DNA of 17,158 bases from Phlebiopsis flavidoalba (GCA_035772785.1 JAOCPU010000121.1:1-17158), one strand, 5' to 3'. Numbered from the stretch's first letter, positions 1 to 9,632 are shown. Numbers and translations: made by a program. The notes: generated by a model from the sequence alone, not told the origin.

Positions 1-250
1 GCGTCGTCGTACTTTCCACGTCCGTCGTGCAGCCGTACCGCATGCTTGTTTAGTGTTTCCGTCTCGTTGCGTGTTCGTGTCGCCGTGTGCCTGCGCCCTC
101 GTATGCCCACGCCGTCCTGCGTCGTTCTTGTCGTGTGCCCCGGTCGTCGTGTGCTCATGTCCTCCTATGCCCACGTCGTCCTCTGTCCGGGTTGTTGTGT
201 GCCCGCGTCCGCATGCCGCCGAGTGCCCGTGTCAGACCGGGCTGTGAGCC
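1..250. repeat. Degenerate low-complexity tandem repeat
   Basis: The stretch is built from variations on CGTCGT, GTGTGCC and TATGCCCACG words. The 17-mer TATGCCCACGCCGTCCT at 102-118 recurs with one change at 166-182, a spacing of 64 bp. All three forward frames stay open for 60-80 codons and give Cys/Val/Pro-rich translations, which is what a GC-rich repeat without stop codons produces by chance. I see a decayed minisatellite and no gene. Confidence 0.5.
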
Positions 251-485
251 CACACGCACCTGTTATGCCTGCCCACGAAGCGGGTGGTTGGTAAGGGGCA
301 CGGGGATTGCCTTGAGCCCTGTGCTGTGTTGAAGTTAAGCAGGGCGGGCGAGCGGGGCGGGTACATGAGTCTTTGGCGTGCTACGCAGGCCGTAGCTGGC
401 CCGCGATGCACGCGTGGCCATTTCCGGTGTGCGCATATCTGAGACCCGCGCACAGAACTGGAAAGGCGTCGTGTGTAGGTAGCAC

Positions 486-537
486 GGGCCTTTTTGACTC
501 CCCAGGTGTCTTCGGTGTGCGCTTGTGCACATGGGAG
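486..537 (-). repeat. Inverted repeat copy A (pairs with 2014-2065)
   Basis: Read on the minus strand, this segment matches 2014-2065 read on the plus strand over about 52 bp, with roughly 85 percent identity and one 1-bp gap. Shared words include CTCCCATGTGCACAA, CCGAAGACAC and GGAGTCAA. Weaker similarity extends outward on the side of the initial CTCCCATG for another 30-40 bp. The two copies face each other across about 1.5 kb and may be terminal repeats of an old element or two independent insertions of one repeat family. Confidence 0.65.
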
Positions 538-544
538 GGCCAGG

Positions 545-2005
545 GGTAGGAGTCGGAATAAATGGCGCATCCCACCTGCGCCGTTCGAGCGCGCATGCGC
601 GCAGGCATGTCCAGGAATTTTCCGCTGAGAAGGGCGCCCTGCGCACCTCCCCAGCCTCCGGCGACGCTCTTTTGTGGCGTAGCTGTTTCCCTCTTCGTCC
701 GGAATGGGCCGGTGTGGTTGAGGCTACATGGTGGCGGATTTGGGCAACGGCGATGGCAGGGTAGCGACGGCGGTGGCGGCGGCAGAGCGAGGATCAGCAG
801 GAACGTCCCAAAGGACGTTCCTGTGCATGGGCGAGTGGAGGGCACGGCGGCGTCGGGGTGCGATGGTGCGAGGGCGTGACGGCGACGGCGGTTGACAAAA
901 CAGCAGCGACGGTGCTGGGGCGGGGCTCTAGGTCCGAGAGCAATGGCGTGACCTCCACGGGCGCGATGGTGGTAGAGCTGGGGCGAGGGTTCAAGAACAG
1001 AGGCGCGTCGCGCGAATGGCGACGGCGCGTGGGCGAGTGTTGTGTGGGCGAGTACTCACCGGTGCGCCGTGTGCCTCGAAGTACTCGTCGTCCTCCAGGA
1101 GGCCGGTTTGTACGCCGTGCGCACCTCCCCGGGTGGCCGTCCTTGACACTCTTGAAGTGTCTCGTGGCGTCCATAGGATGGCGAGGGTCCGGTGGTGGTC
1201 ATGACAGGGCGTCTGGCGGTGGGCGAGAGCGGCCGTGCGCGGCTTGTCGGCGCGGGTAACGGGGGGCGGGTGGGTAGGAGGGGTATTCGAAAGCGCGGAG
1301 AGTCCATCAAGAGCCTCCGGAAGAGGCCCTTGTGCGTGAAGGAGAGAACGAGTCGACACCGCCGTTCTCGCGAACGACGGCCCGATGGTGGAGGCGGAAC
1401 GCAAGTTGAACCAGGCGCTTGCGCGTCGACTCGCGGTCTCCAAGTCCGGAGCGCCCCGAGACACTCTGTGTCTATCGAGTCGCTCCCATCCTCCGCCGTC
1501 GTTCACGAGAACGGCGGCCCACCTCCCCCTCGTTTCCATGCAGACTACTTCCTTTGGAGGTCTCTGAACCCTTTTTAGTCCTTTTCCCTTGATCCCCCAT
1601 ACCCCACCCGTCGTCCTGCGCCATTCAGTACGAGCATACGCGACCGCGGCCCGCAACAGCCGTTCCTCTGCAACCACGGCGACCTCGACACTAACGACTC
1701 TTGTAGGAGACTGGAAATGTGTGTGGAGAAATCCTCCGCGTATGAGGTGGATCAAGACGAGACTGTGTGGGCTCGTTGAACACGGTGCTGGGGTGGCCCA
1801 CACTCGCACGCGCATGCCGAACTAATCTCTGGCGACCGCCGCGACCGTCATGTACTCCGCACACACTTGTTTCAGTCGCGTGTAGGCTCTTAAGAAAGGT
1901 GAGCAGATCTATTACATCATCATTGTGTCCCACCGTGACGAGTCTGCGATCTCGACCGGCCCCAGGTGAGTAAACCACTAGCTATTCTGCTAATCTCTAC
2001 CAACC
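545..2005. other. GC-rich stretch without an assignable gene
   Basis: The segment lies between the two inverted repeat copies. Its longest open frame is on the minus strand (991-1815, 274 codons), but the translation is Arg/Thr/Pro-rich, has no motif I recognise and is overlapped by open frames on both strands, as expected in GC-rich DNA. An intron-shaped stretch is visible at 1966-2007 (GTGAGT donor, CTAAT branch word, AACCAG acceptor), but it does not join convincing exons. I find no product to name. Confidence 0.4.
798..823. repeat. Perfect 11-bp hairpin
   Basis: CAGGAACGTCC at 798-808 is followed by the loop CAAA and then its exact reverse complement, GGACGTTCCTG, at 813-823. The stem is perfect. 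No T-run follows and no gene end is adjacent, so its role is unknown. Confidence 0.6.
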
Positions 2006-2013
2006 AGCGGCTT

Positions 2014-2065
2014 CTCCCATGTGCACAAATGCACGCCGAAGACACTCAGGAGTCAAGAATGGCCC
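2014..2065 (+). repeat. Inverted repeat copy B (pairs with 486-537)
   Basis: This is the plus-strand copy of the repeat described at 486-537, starting CTCCCATGTGCACAA. The flanks diverge quickly beyond GGCCC at 2061-2065. From there to about 2650 the sequence is moderately GC-rich with only short ORFs; the best, at 2321-2641 on the plus strand, is Asp/Asn/Thr-rich and resembles nothing I know. Confidence 0.65.
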
Positions 2066-2649
2066 CTCCATATCCTACCTGTGTGCAAATTCAATGCCGG
2101 CTGTCGCTTCATTGCGCACGCCGGCCGCGGGGTTTGCATGCGATGCACTGGAACGCGTGCACGCCAACCACCTCGCGGTGATGCATACGCGCCGAAATCC
2201 GTGCAACAGGCCTTTCTATTAGCATGTTGTATTCATGATTATACTTTTCAGAACAATCGCGAGTTCGACGGACACCGCAGGCAGGCGTGGTGGAGCGGCC
2301 ACGGCATGACAGCATGATGCATGATGGCTGAGCAGTCGGTCCACGACGACAGTTACATGAGCTCCGGCTGGACGCGGACAGCACGAAAAGCTTGGCTACC
2401 GCGCCACGAGGCCCGAGGAACCCCGGGCCGACCAGAACGCGACGCGGACGACGACGCCTCCTCCGGCTCACGCTCCACGACCGCGGACAACAACGAGAAT
2501 ACCTACGACATTAACGGTCGGAACAAAATTAGTCATAATGCGGATGGCTGCGACAAGAACAATGTCTGTGACGCAACAGCAACAGCCGCGACAAGATTGG
2601 TTGCGATGCAAACCACTAGCCCTTGGCTTGTGCATGTATAGATATGTGA

Positions 2650-3400
2650 ATAGATTAACAGCTTCCAATTTGTGGGAGAGTGTGAGCTGGCTGCACAAAA
2701 TCTCCCAGTTAAAGTAAACCTGGGTCCTGCTGAGGGTTTTTTTGAATGCTGTTAAGATATTACTGTGAACCTACAAAAAGAGGTGAAAAAGAAATTCCGG
2801 TTTGAGCTGCAGATAGCAGATGGTGTAAACAAATAGAAGCTGCTGAAACAAAATGACCATTGATCAAATACTGCTGCTCACAATAGCTAAACTCTAGGAA
2901 ATGATAAAGAGATCATAAATGATCAATGAAAGAATAACCAAAGATCAAATAACACTGCTTACATTTAATCAATGGCAGTAAAACCAAACATGAATTATAA
3001 AATACCAATGAGAAAATGACAAAAGATAGAATACCACTACTTACATTTAATCAATATCAGCAGCAAATGAAAAATAAATCATAACTTGCCCACAAAAGAA
3101 TAAGAAAATCTCAAATACCACTGTTAACAGCTAAAGAATGGCAAATTACACCTCCATAAGAAATTGAACATGACTCAAATTACATATGTGAATCAAAAAT
3201 TACCCATATGATAATAGAAAATGAATCAAAAAGAGGTCCATTTACCCAAATACTCATACAAGAACAACAAAGAATAGCAGTGAATCACAAGTGAATGAGA
3301 TATTACCACAAAGAATCAAAAAGAATGGGGCATTAACCAATTAACTCTTTGGATGTTCACCTCTGGTAATTACCACTAGGTATTTTTCCTGATGTTAACG
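2650..3400. repeat. A-rich island with a degenerate tandem repeat of about 82 bp
   Basis: Composition changes abruptly from GC-rich to strongly AT-rich, with A clearly outnumbering T on the plus strand. A recurring block begins GATCAAAT or a close variant at 2862, 2943, 3025 and 3109, which gives spacings of 81, 82 and 84 bp. The copies at 2943 and 3025 are the most alike, both ending CTTACATTTAATCAAT. Weaker echoes continue towards 3320. No ORF of note, tRNA or terminal inverted repeat was found. It separates the first exon of a probable KDZ transposase from wherever its remainder lay. Confidence 0.55.
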
Positions 3401-3433
3401 GCTGAGGGTCGGAGGAATTCAATGCATACTCAC

Positions 3434-3767
3434 CGAGGAAACGTATCGCTTCTTGCGCGATGTCTTGTCCCCTTCACACTTCATGTTCGCAGAGCTCACA
3501 CCCTCAACATCAATGCTGGAACAGATCAAAAAAATAATCCATTGCATCTGGGGCTGTAGCATCTAATGTACTCGAGTTTCCCCGTATCGGCCGTGACTTG
3601 GGTGCTGTGTGCTTCGCGGTAGACCCGTCTATGGTCGTTTGATATCCGCTCAAAACGGTGCAGTCCACCGTAAGAATGTCGCGCCCTTGCTCAATGTCGG
3701 AACACAACGAGATGTCGATGTCGTCTTCGAACACTCCGGCTGTTCTCTTCCGCGGGCGACGTGCCAT
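3434..3767 (-). pseudogene. N-terminal exon of a probable KDZ-family transposase, truncated and frameshifted
   Basis: The reading starts at ATG 3767 with MARRPRKRTAGVFEDDIDI, a basic patch followed by an acidic segment. The last exon residues read TSRKKRYVSS just before a consensus GTGAGT donor at 3433. From memory, a basic start and a KKRYxSS motif preceding a DNPM segment is typical of fungal Kyakuja-Dileera-Zisupton transposases; I cannot check this here. The first frame runs only to a stop at 3510-3512. Reading A7 at 3528-3534 as A6 would connect it to the open frame that carries the KKRYVSS end. The downstream exons, which would carry the CxC2-like and catalytic domains, are absent because the A-rich island begins at about 3400. 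The call rests on one exon, so confidence is moderate. Confidence 0.45.
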
Positions 3768-3779
3768 TGTCGAATTCTA

Positions 3780-4880
3780 TGGAAATATCGGTTTTTTTAT
3801 TCGATCCTCTGAACGGAACGGGAGTACTCTCACATTTTTGCTTGCGACCGTAGACCTAACCGCAGCGAGCTCGATCACTACTGTACAGGACCACCGACTC
3901 CGTGAGCGATCCTTAGGCGCCGGCCGCTTGATCCCTTTCCGTGCGTTAATCCAGCCCGTGCCCATAGTCCGACGAGCCTAGGTAAGTTCATCAAACACAT
4001 CGTGTTACTACTCCGTTCATCGTGCCTACTCACCCATGCACAACTTCCAGTCGCATATTCATAAACATCCATGGCCACTCCAAAGCGACTGCGCTAACCC
4101 CAAGAGTTGCGGATGGCCCGCGGAAGGTGACGAAGCGGCCGGAAAGGAGACTCTGAACGGTGTAAAGGGTAATCAACTGGTGTGTTCCTTAGCGTCCTGC
4201 AGGTATCTCAGAATGCTTACCTGTGAGTGGTAGTGCGCCCAGCATGATGTTTGTGGGGCATATGACATAGTCTGTCAGTGGACTCGCGCGGTCGCGACAC
4301 AGAGACCAAGCACGGGGGATATTGTGTCGGAGCCGAGCAGTTGCAGTAGGCAACAGCCCCGCGGAGACCATGTAAATGAGTCTACAATTATTCTGAGGCC
4401 GGTCGCCCATGTATTACCTGACTCACCGTTCAGGAAACAATCCCCGAATCCGATGTGATTGAACATGTATCATGGTGTGATCAGCCTCTCTCTATGTCGC
4501 TCCCAGCGAGACTCCCGAGTATGTCTTCAAGTCAAGAGTAGTGATCCTTCGATTCTATGGTCGCTTTGAGTTGATTATCTCATGAATAGAGCAAGGACTT
4601 ACGTTGGTGTAGAGTATCACACGCAATCGGCAGAGGTGTGTGGGCGCAGTCTGTCCATTGAATGCGAGAGTACTGACGTACGTGTGTGTAGACGGTAGGT
4701 GTGAACGTATCCCGACGGCTGGCCCGTCCTACGCCCGCCTGTTGTAAGTTGCCATCTCTGTTCACCGGGCGGTACTCACAGGTCAGCGCGCAGTGGATGT
4801 AGTACAGGGGGCACGGTGAAGCCGTGGTATCGCTAGTCATTCGAGTATGCTGTAGGTGGTGCATATACTCTTGAGTCTAC
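3780..4880. other. Unassigned region with many splice-like signals
   Basis: No long ORF is present. On the minus strand several good donors appear, including GTGAGTAG at 4033, GTAAGC at 4218, GTGAGT at 4431 and GTAAGT at 4601, some followed within 40-60 bp by a CTAAG or CTAAC-like word and an AG. One minus-strand open piece, about 4230-4400, contains SLCRDRASPLTDYVICP and looks more protein-like than its surroundings. The pieces do not assemble into anything I recognise. A decayed multi-intron gene on the minus strand is the most economical reading, but this is inference. Confidence 0.25.
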
Positions 4881-4952
4881 TAATCTGATGCAGCGGTTGC
4901 TACTCACCTTCCACAGCCGCCCCGCTCCCGTTCACTTGCACGCCTACCGCCA

Positions 4953-5031
4953 CGCATCGCATTTGCCACAGTCGCCCCGCGCATCGCACTTGCCACATGC
5001 GCCGCGCGTCGCACTTTTCCTACTGCGCCAC
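4953..5031. repeat. Three tandem copies of a unit of about 27 bp
   Basis: Units begin at 4953 (CGCATCGCATTTGCC), 4980 (CGCATCGCACTTGCC) and about 5005 (CGCGTCGCACTTTTCC). Because the period is close to a multiple of three, the minus-strand translation repeats a nine-residue motif, GKCDARGDC. The minus-strand ORF across it (4944-5228) is not otherwise recognisable, so I treat it as a minisatellite that may lie in decayed coding sequence. Confidence 0.5.
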
Positions 5032-5322
5032 ATCAGCTCAGTCCCGTCGATTGAGACACGCGCACCCACGGAGAACCCCTGTGTACCCCCCCATCCTGTA
5101 GCCACCGTCGTCAATAAATGTATGCCAAACGACGCGGACCACCAGAGTCTCTCACCGCGTGTTTTGATGTGGAAGTGTGAAGCATGTACGTCACCAGTCG
5201 GTGGAATTTGACGGAAACCAAGTGCCAATTGCCCTGTGCGTACGGAAGGTTACCTGTGAGTGAGTGTGGAGGTAGATGAATGCGCGTTTACAAGATGGAA
5301 TCGCGAGCGAAGTCTAAACGTG

Positions 5323-5446
5323 AGAGACTCCCAATGAGCGCGTGCCCGAGCCCGTGCCCGACCCTGAGCACACGCAGGCGCCCGGGTCTGGGACACCTTT
5401 CGTCAAGCCTGTATTCGCATTGGAGAGCTCATCGGGGCACACAAAG
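5323..5446 (+). other. Possible isolated coding exon
   Basis: An open frame runs through PNERVPEPVPDPEHTQAPG and ends at a GTACGT donor after 5446. An upstream intron can be drawn from the GTGAGT donor near 5256 to an AG just after CTAAAC near 5317. The Pro/Glu-rich translation looks more like a real protein than the other frames, but no family is evident and no flanking exons could be joined. The following ORF into 5572 is probably intronic read-through. Confidence 0.2.
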
Positions 5447-5568
5447 GTACGTGTGTGTGTCTTGATCGTTCAAGAACATAGAAACGAAGTTTCAGAAGTG
5501 GAATTGGCCAGTTGCATTTTAGTGGTCAAGGTTCACTTTCGAAGGGGTTTTAGCTTTGGGGTTTGCCC

Positions 5569-5799
5569 CTAGGGTTTAGATGGAAGTTGCGAGTTCCTGA
5601 AATCTGCGCAAGGTGCCCACCACGTACCGACCGCAACACCCCGGAAACAACTGCGATCTCGATGCTCAGCGTGCTCAAGGAGGTCACTAATGTACTTCTG
5701 GAAGTTCTCACATTTTTGGAATGCGTATTCGCATGGCGATCCAGCTCTCCTTTCATTCCATGGCATGTCCTCATCTGGAGCCCCGCTATCTCGATACAA
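5569..5799 (-). other. Possible coding remnant, unknown family
   Basis: This minus-strand frame reads YRDSGAPDEDMPWNERRAGS and later FQKYISDLLEHAEHRDRSCF, with a balanced charged composition unlike chance ORFs nearby. A GTACGT donor lies near 5625 and an AG acceptor word lies upstream near 5820, but the frame just inside that acceptor hits a stop. I do not recognise the family. It could be an exon of a decayed gene. Confidence 0.25.
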
Positions 5800-6098
5800 A
5801 GCTCAGTTCGTGTCAGACCGGCTGGACGCAAATTTTTGTTAGTTTTATGGCATTTCATGGCATTCAATATGTATTTAGAGAATTTTTTGCATGCTTTTAG
5901 AGTCACTTCAGACTATGTTCAAGGCTCAATCCTGATGAAGGGGTCTGATTTGGGTCAGATTTGAGGCTTGTAACGGCTTATAACGTATCGACTTGGAGTC
6001 CGCTGGGGCTCATTTTTTTTTTCTAGTCTCCTATATAGCGTCGGTCAATATCCCGATGCTAAAACGACGGCTCCGCATAATACGACACAGGCAGCGTA

Positions 6099-6143
6099 GA
6101 CCAGTTTCTTCGAGGAGGTCACTTACCTTATATGGCAATTACT
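6099..6143. repeat. Diverged direct repeat, copy 1
   Basis: The segment shares an ordered set of words with 6310-6365: GACCAGTT, then GAGGARRTCACTTA, then GCAATTACT. On the minus strand this copy contains AAGGTAAGTGACC, which looks like a splice donor. The pair may be remnants of a duplicated exon or of a dispersed repeat. Confidence 0.4.
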
Positions 6144-6309
6144 GCATCATGTGACCTTAAAGTCGAACTTTCTGCTGCCATCGACACTTCAAATATGCAC
6201 GGATCCCTCTCGTATTTTCGATCACACACTGACCATATGAATGCCATGCTATGGAAATATATTTGGATTTACGACGAATATAATGTTCGTCCTTGCTGAA
6301 GAAGCTGTG

Positions 6310-6365
6310 GACCAGTTGTGAGGAAGATCACTTATCCTGAGGCCCTATACACTAATGCAATTACT
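6310..6365. repeat. Diverged direct repeat, copy 2
   Basis: This is the second copy of the repeat at 6099-6143, about 210 bp away in the same orientation, with an extra block of about 10 bp between the TCACTTA and GCAATTACT words. At the position where copy 1 has a GT donor on the minus strand this copy has GATAAG, so the splice-like dinucleotide is lost. From here to 6640 I see no gene. Confidence 0.4.
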
Positions 6366-6644
6366 TTGGAAACACTCTGGAGCTGCTGGATGATGTGCAA
6401 GATGGTGTTCTGCTCACCCCCTTTGTCTTGGATCCATAGATGAGTTGTAGCTTTCGTTTTTAGTGATATTGAGGTAATTAATTGATACATAGACAGTCCA
6501 TGGATGGCACATGGCGAATACATCTTAACCGCGCGTTTGAATGTGCTTGAGGTGTAGGAGAGAAATCGAGGCCGACGTTCTGCAGGCGGCATGCGGCCGG
6601 CGGTCCGCCTATACCATATTAAGATGAGGCGGGACGCCACAAAG

Positions 6645-6665
6645 CCGGCGCCTAGAGAGCGCCGG
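6645..6665. repeat. 7-bp GC hairpin downstream of the minus-strand gene
   Basis: CCGGCGC at 6645-6651 and GCGCCGG at 6659-6665 form a perfect stem with a 7-nt loop. It lies about 105 bp beyond the stop codon of the gene ending at 6771, so it could fall in or after the 3' untranslated region. No function can be assigned. Confidence 0.35.
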
Positions 6666-6724
6666 GAGCGCGACAGCCTACTTTCATTGGTTGTATTCGT
6701 TCACTCTCGCATGTTCACGCATTA

Positions 6725-6730
6725 TTTATT
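6725..6730 (-). promoter_or_regulatory. Polyadenylation signal AATAAA
   Basis: On the minus strand AATAAA begins 41 nt after the stop codon at 6771-6773, a normal distance for a fungal cleavage and polyadenylation signal. T-rich tracts lie between it and the stop codon. It supports the minus-strand gene end chosen here. Confidence 0.5.
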
Positions 6731-6770
6731 CAGGCAAAAAAAACAATATATTCAAGATACAAAAAAAAAA

Positions 6771-7954
6771 CTATTCTTCATGCTCGCGGAGGACTTTGGC
6801 CGTGTACATATGCGCAAACTCCTCAGTCGCGTCACGGCGACTGTTGAACGCGAGGAGTTTGGCGTCCTTGGACGTGCCTAGGGCAATGAAAGCGTCCACT
6901 CTGCCGGATGAGGGGTTAGAAAGGTGACCTCTTAGAACAGTGACACTTACACGCTGTTATACACCCCAGGGCACACTCCATTCGACACTACCCAGTACAG
7001 CGGCGCCTTGAGGACCAGGCGTACATTGGCCTCGATAATGTTAAGCGACCGCTCAGAGAGCTTGGAGCTTGCGCGTAAAGCGGTGAGCCTGGCCGCCTCT
7101 AGCTCGGCATTCGAACGGCCCCCCGACAGTGGACGTGGATGCTGAGGATGTGGATGTCGAGGCCGAGGCCAAGGCCGACGAGCGTGCGGGGGCAACGGGC
7201 CGGGAGGAGACCATAGGGCGAGTGGTAGGTGGAGCGGCCTGCCTGATCCTACGCCTCGGAGGCGGAGGGGTCGGCGAGCTCTGGGGGAGCGTGGAAGCCG
7301 CCTCCTCGCTGCTTTCGTCGTCCGTGACCGAGGCCTTGACCGAGCCGTTCTTGGACCTCTGACTGGGTACAGGGGTTGCATTGCGTATGGGAGCCTTGCC
7401 TTTGGGGTCGGCCGAGGCGCGTTTGGTCGGCGGGGCGACGTCTTCCTCACCGGAGGTAATCTCGATGGGAGGGCTGCTGGCGAGCGAGCGGCGGCGTTTG
7501 GGTGTGGCCGGCGAATCAAAGGCCGGGGGCGTGTAATCTCGGTCATGTTCCTTGCAGTACTTACCACCTGCATAGAAGGCTATACGAGCCTTCTGCAGGT
7601 TACTGAACTTCGCGTGCGAGGCACCGCTGAAGCCGTTTGTCGAGGCATGCGCGTCATCCCTGATATGTGTTACCATTTGCATGTGGTAGAGAAGAAAGAT
7701 ACGTACCACTGGTAAAAAAGTCCGCTTTGCCGGCCCTTCCACACCACGAAGACCTTTGACTTCTCTCCAGGGACACCGATAGGGCTGATGGTGAGGTCGA
7801 CATTGTCGGGGAGGGTGTTGGATTCCAAGCCGTGAACGTAGCTGTACGGCGGTTCGGGGGGGGTCTTCGTTCCCCGTGGGATGTCGTTGCGCATGGCAAG
7901 GAGCGTGGTGGGAGGGGGGAAGTCGTCGTAGGCGTTGCAAGACGAAGGCGACAA
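6771..7954 (-). pseudogene. Two-domain viroplasmin-like / RNase H1 N-terminal-like protein, one frameshift
   Basis: Three exons are visible: 7954-7707, 7659-6951 and 6900-6771, with introns of 47 and 50 bp (GTACGT..CAG and GTAAGT..CAG). The start at 7954 gives MSPSSCNAYDDFPPPTT and a YSYVHG segment. Domain 1 (about residues 65-115) reads KVFVVWKGRQSGLFYQW and then GFSGASHAKFSNL across the first intron. This matches the Y-V-V-x-G-R-x-x-G-I-Y-x-x-W and G-F-x-G-A-x-x-K-x-F pattern of the caulimovirus VI / RNase H1 N-terminal fold, which in RNase H1 binds RNA-DNA hybrids and dsRNA. A long Ser/Pro/Arg-rich, probably disordered linker with a KRRR patch follows. The end carries a second, shorter copy, YWVVSNGVCPGVY, split by the second intron. 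C6 at 7119-7124 shifts the frame; read as C5, all exon phases close on the TAG at 6771-6773 and give about 361 residues. As it stands the frame stops at 7053. No RNase H catalytic domain is present. The cellular role is unknown. Confidence 0.7.
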
Positions 7955-8094
7955 TCTAAGGTGAAATCGATGGAGAGCAAAGCGCTCGACCCCACGTGGC
8001 TGGCATGTGGCCCGGCGTCTGGTCCGACGAGCCCGCGGTCTCGACTTTCAAAGACGCGTCTGTAGTGCTACGCTTGACATCTGTGAAACCGACA
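7955..8094. promoter_or_regulatory. Shared divergent promoter interval
   Basis: Only 140 bp separate the start chosen for the minus-strand gene (7954) from the ATG chosen for the plus-strand gene (8095). An in-frame upstream ATG at 8005 would shrink this to 50 bp, which is a reason to prefer 8095. I see no TATA box or clear transcription-factor site. A bidirectional promoter is inferred from geometry alone. Confidence 0.35.
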
Positions 8095-9319
8095 ATGGCA
8101 AGAGTCAGAATCAACACCAAGACGAAGCCCAAGACGAGAACCCGACGGCGCCCTGCGACCAAGAAGAACAAGGGCCCTCCGGGAAAGAGAGGTCGCAAGG
8201 ATGGGCTCAGTGGGACGCGCTTCGCCTTCCTGCACGAGCAACTGCCCGCCTACCTGGCTGCTGCACGCAACGACAAACACTCCGATTTCTGGGCAAGTTT
8301 CTTCCCGGAATGGTGGGCGCGCGATACCCGTGGTGGGTTTCAGTTGACGTAGAGCCACCGAAGAGGACCTCACATTCGACGGCGACCTGGAGGACCCCGA
8401 GGTTCAGGTCCGCAAGGACGCTGCGGTAAAAAAAATGAACACGGTGGGAACAAATTTATTTACTACATCACATAGTTGTTGGTCTGACTTTACGACACAG
8501 CGGTTGAAGACGTGGTTCACGTACCGAAGGGACAAGCAGCGGCGCGCGAATCTGAGTCCGTGGCGCCCGTTTTTCAAAGCGATCAACGACGCTGAAGGCA
8601 TCCCCCCCCGAAGGCTTGCCAGGCTGGCAGTTTTGGATGACCGAACACCACGACGAGATCAACGAGGAGCACGCGCGCCGATGCCCGGGGTTGACCGACA
8701 AGGAACGCGGTCAAGATATAAAGATGCGTGGCCGGATCGCGCGCGACAATCTGGCCGGGGCTGGACGAGAGTGAGCAGACGGCGGCGTTGGAGGCCGCTC
8801 AAGAGGAATACGACGAGCGGCTGAAGGAGTACGAGACTCTTCAGCAGACCCTGACAGCCGCGATTCCTCCGACCCATGGAATCGCAAGTCCGGTGAGCTA
8901 CAGTGTGATTTTTCGTCAAATGCCAAACTGACCAGTTCTTCAGCGCTCGGGAGAGCCTTGCAGAGGTCGTATCCCCATTCCTGGACGCTCTCGCACGGTA
9001 CACCGGCACCACCATCACTCTCTTGAGTGGCTCAAGCCCCGCGCCGGGCGAAGATAAGCTCTTCGTCAAGGCAGTCCATTCACGCAACACGCTCGATCCC
9101 AAGACTGGCCAAGCGACGCAATGGTCTGACAGCGACCGCGGGGGCTTTACGGCCGCTATGCGCAAGTTCTCGGAGTGGGTGAGCAAGACCGAAAGTAAGT
9201 AGATGCAGTCTTATACTACAAGCTTTATTGATAGAATGAATTACAGCGATGTCTAAACGAACCGAAGACACACCCATGCAGGACTTGGGAGAAGAAGACA
9301 TCGATCTCGACATCGCCGG

Positions 9320-9430
9320 GAGGGTAGGAGGGGATGGGGAAGACGACGAGGACGAGGACGAGGAAGACGATGGAGACGAGGACGAGGAGGACGAGGACGA
9401 GGATGGGGACGAGGATGGGCGACGAGGAGG
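9320..9430 (+). repeat. GAC/GAG-rich tract encoding an acidic run
   Basis: GAC, GAG and GAT codons alternate almost without interruption and encode a continuous Asp/Glu segment inside the plus-strand gene. At its end GGG at 9417-9419 shifts the frame out of the acidic run; with GG the acidic sequence continues into a Lys/Ala-rich patch. Such runs are common in nuclear proteins, but localisation is not shown. Confidence 0.6.
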
Positions 9431-9576
9431 GCGACGAAGACGCGGCTAAGGCTGTGAAGAAGAGCAAGAAGACTGCCCCAAAAGCGAAGAAGGCGACCCG
9501 ACGCAGTGCAAAGGCAGCAGGGCAAGGGCAAGAAGGCCGTCTACCTCGAAGAAGAGGAGGAAGACGAAAGCGACAC

Positions 9577-9632
9577 CAGCGACGAAGACGACACCAGCGA
9601 CGAAGATGACACCAGCGACAACGAAGACATGC
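9577..9632 (+). repeat. 18-bp tandem repeat encoding TSDEDD
   Basis: GACACCAGCGACGAAGAC is repeated three times with small changes and encodes Thr-Ser-Asp-Glu-Asp-Asp. The Ser/Thr followed by acids resembles casein kinase 2 sites by consensus only. Confidence 0.6.

Noticed and set aside
991..1815. 274-codon minus-strand ORF
   Set aside because: It is the longest uninterrupted frame in the left part, but its composition is typical of reading GC-rich DNA in a stop-poor frame. It overlaps open frames on both strands and shows no motif or splice logic.
1966..2007. 42-bp intron-like segment
   Set aside because: Donor, branch word and acceptor are present, but the flanking frames do not join into a credible protein and the acceptor side lies next to a dispersed repeat.
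5568..5580. TAGGGTTTAG word resembling plant-type telomere repeats
   Set aside because: It occurs as a single short match without tandem repetition.
7129..7362. Plus-strand Val/Asp/Glu-rich ORF
   Set aside because: It is antisense to the linker of the viroplasmin-like gene, whose exon phases and domains are well supported.
9225..9467. Minus-strand Val/Leu/Ile-rich ORF that looks like a membrane protein
   Set aside because: It is the antisense of the GAC/GAG acidic tract, which reads as hydrophobic residues on the other strand.
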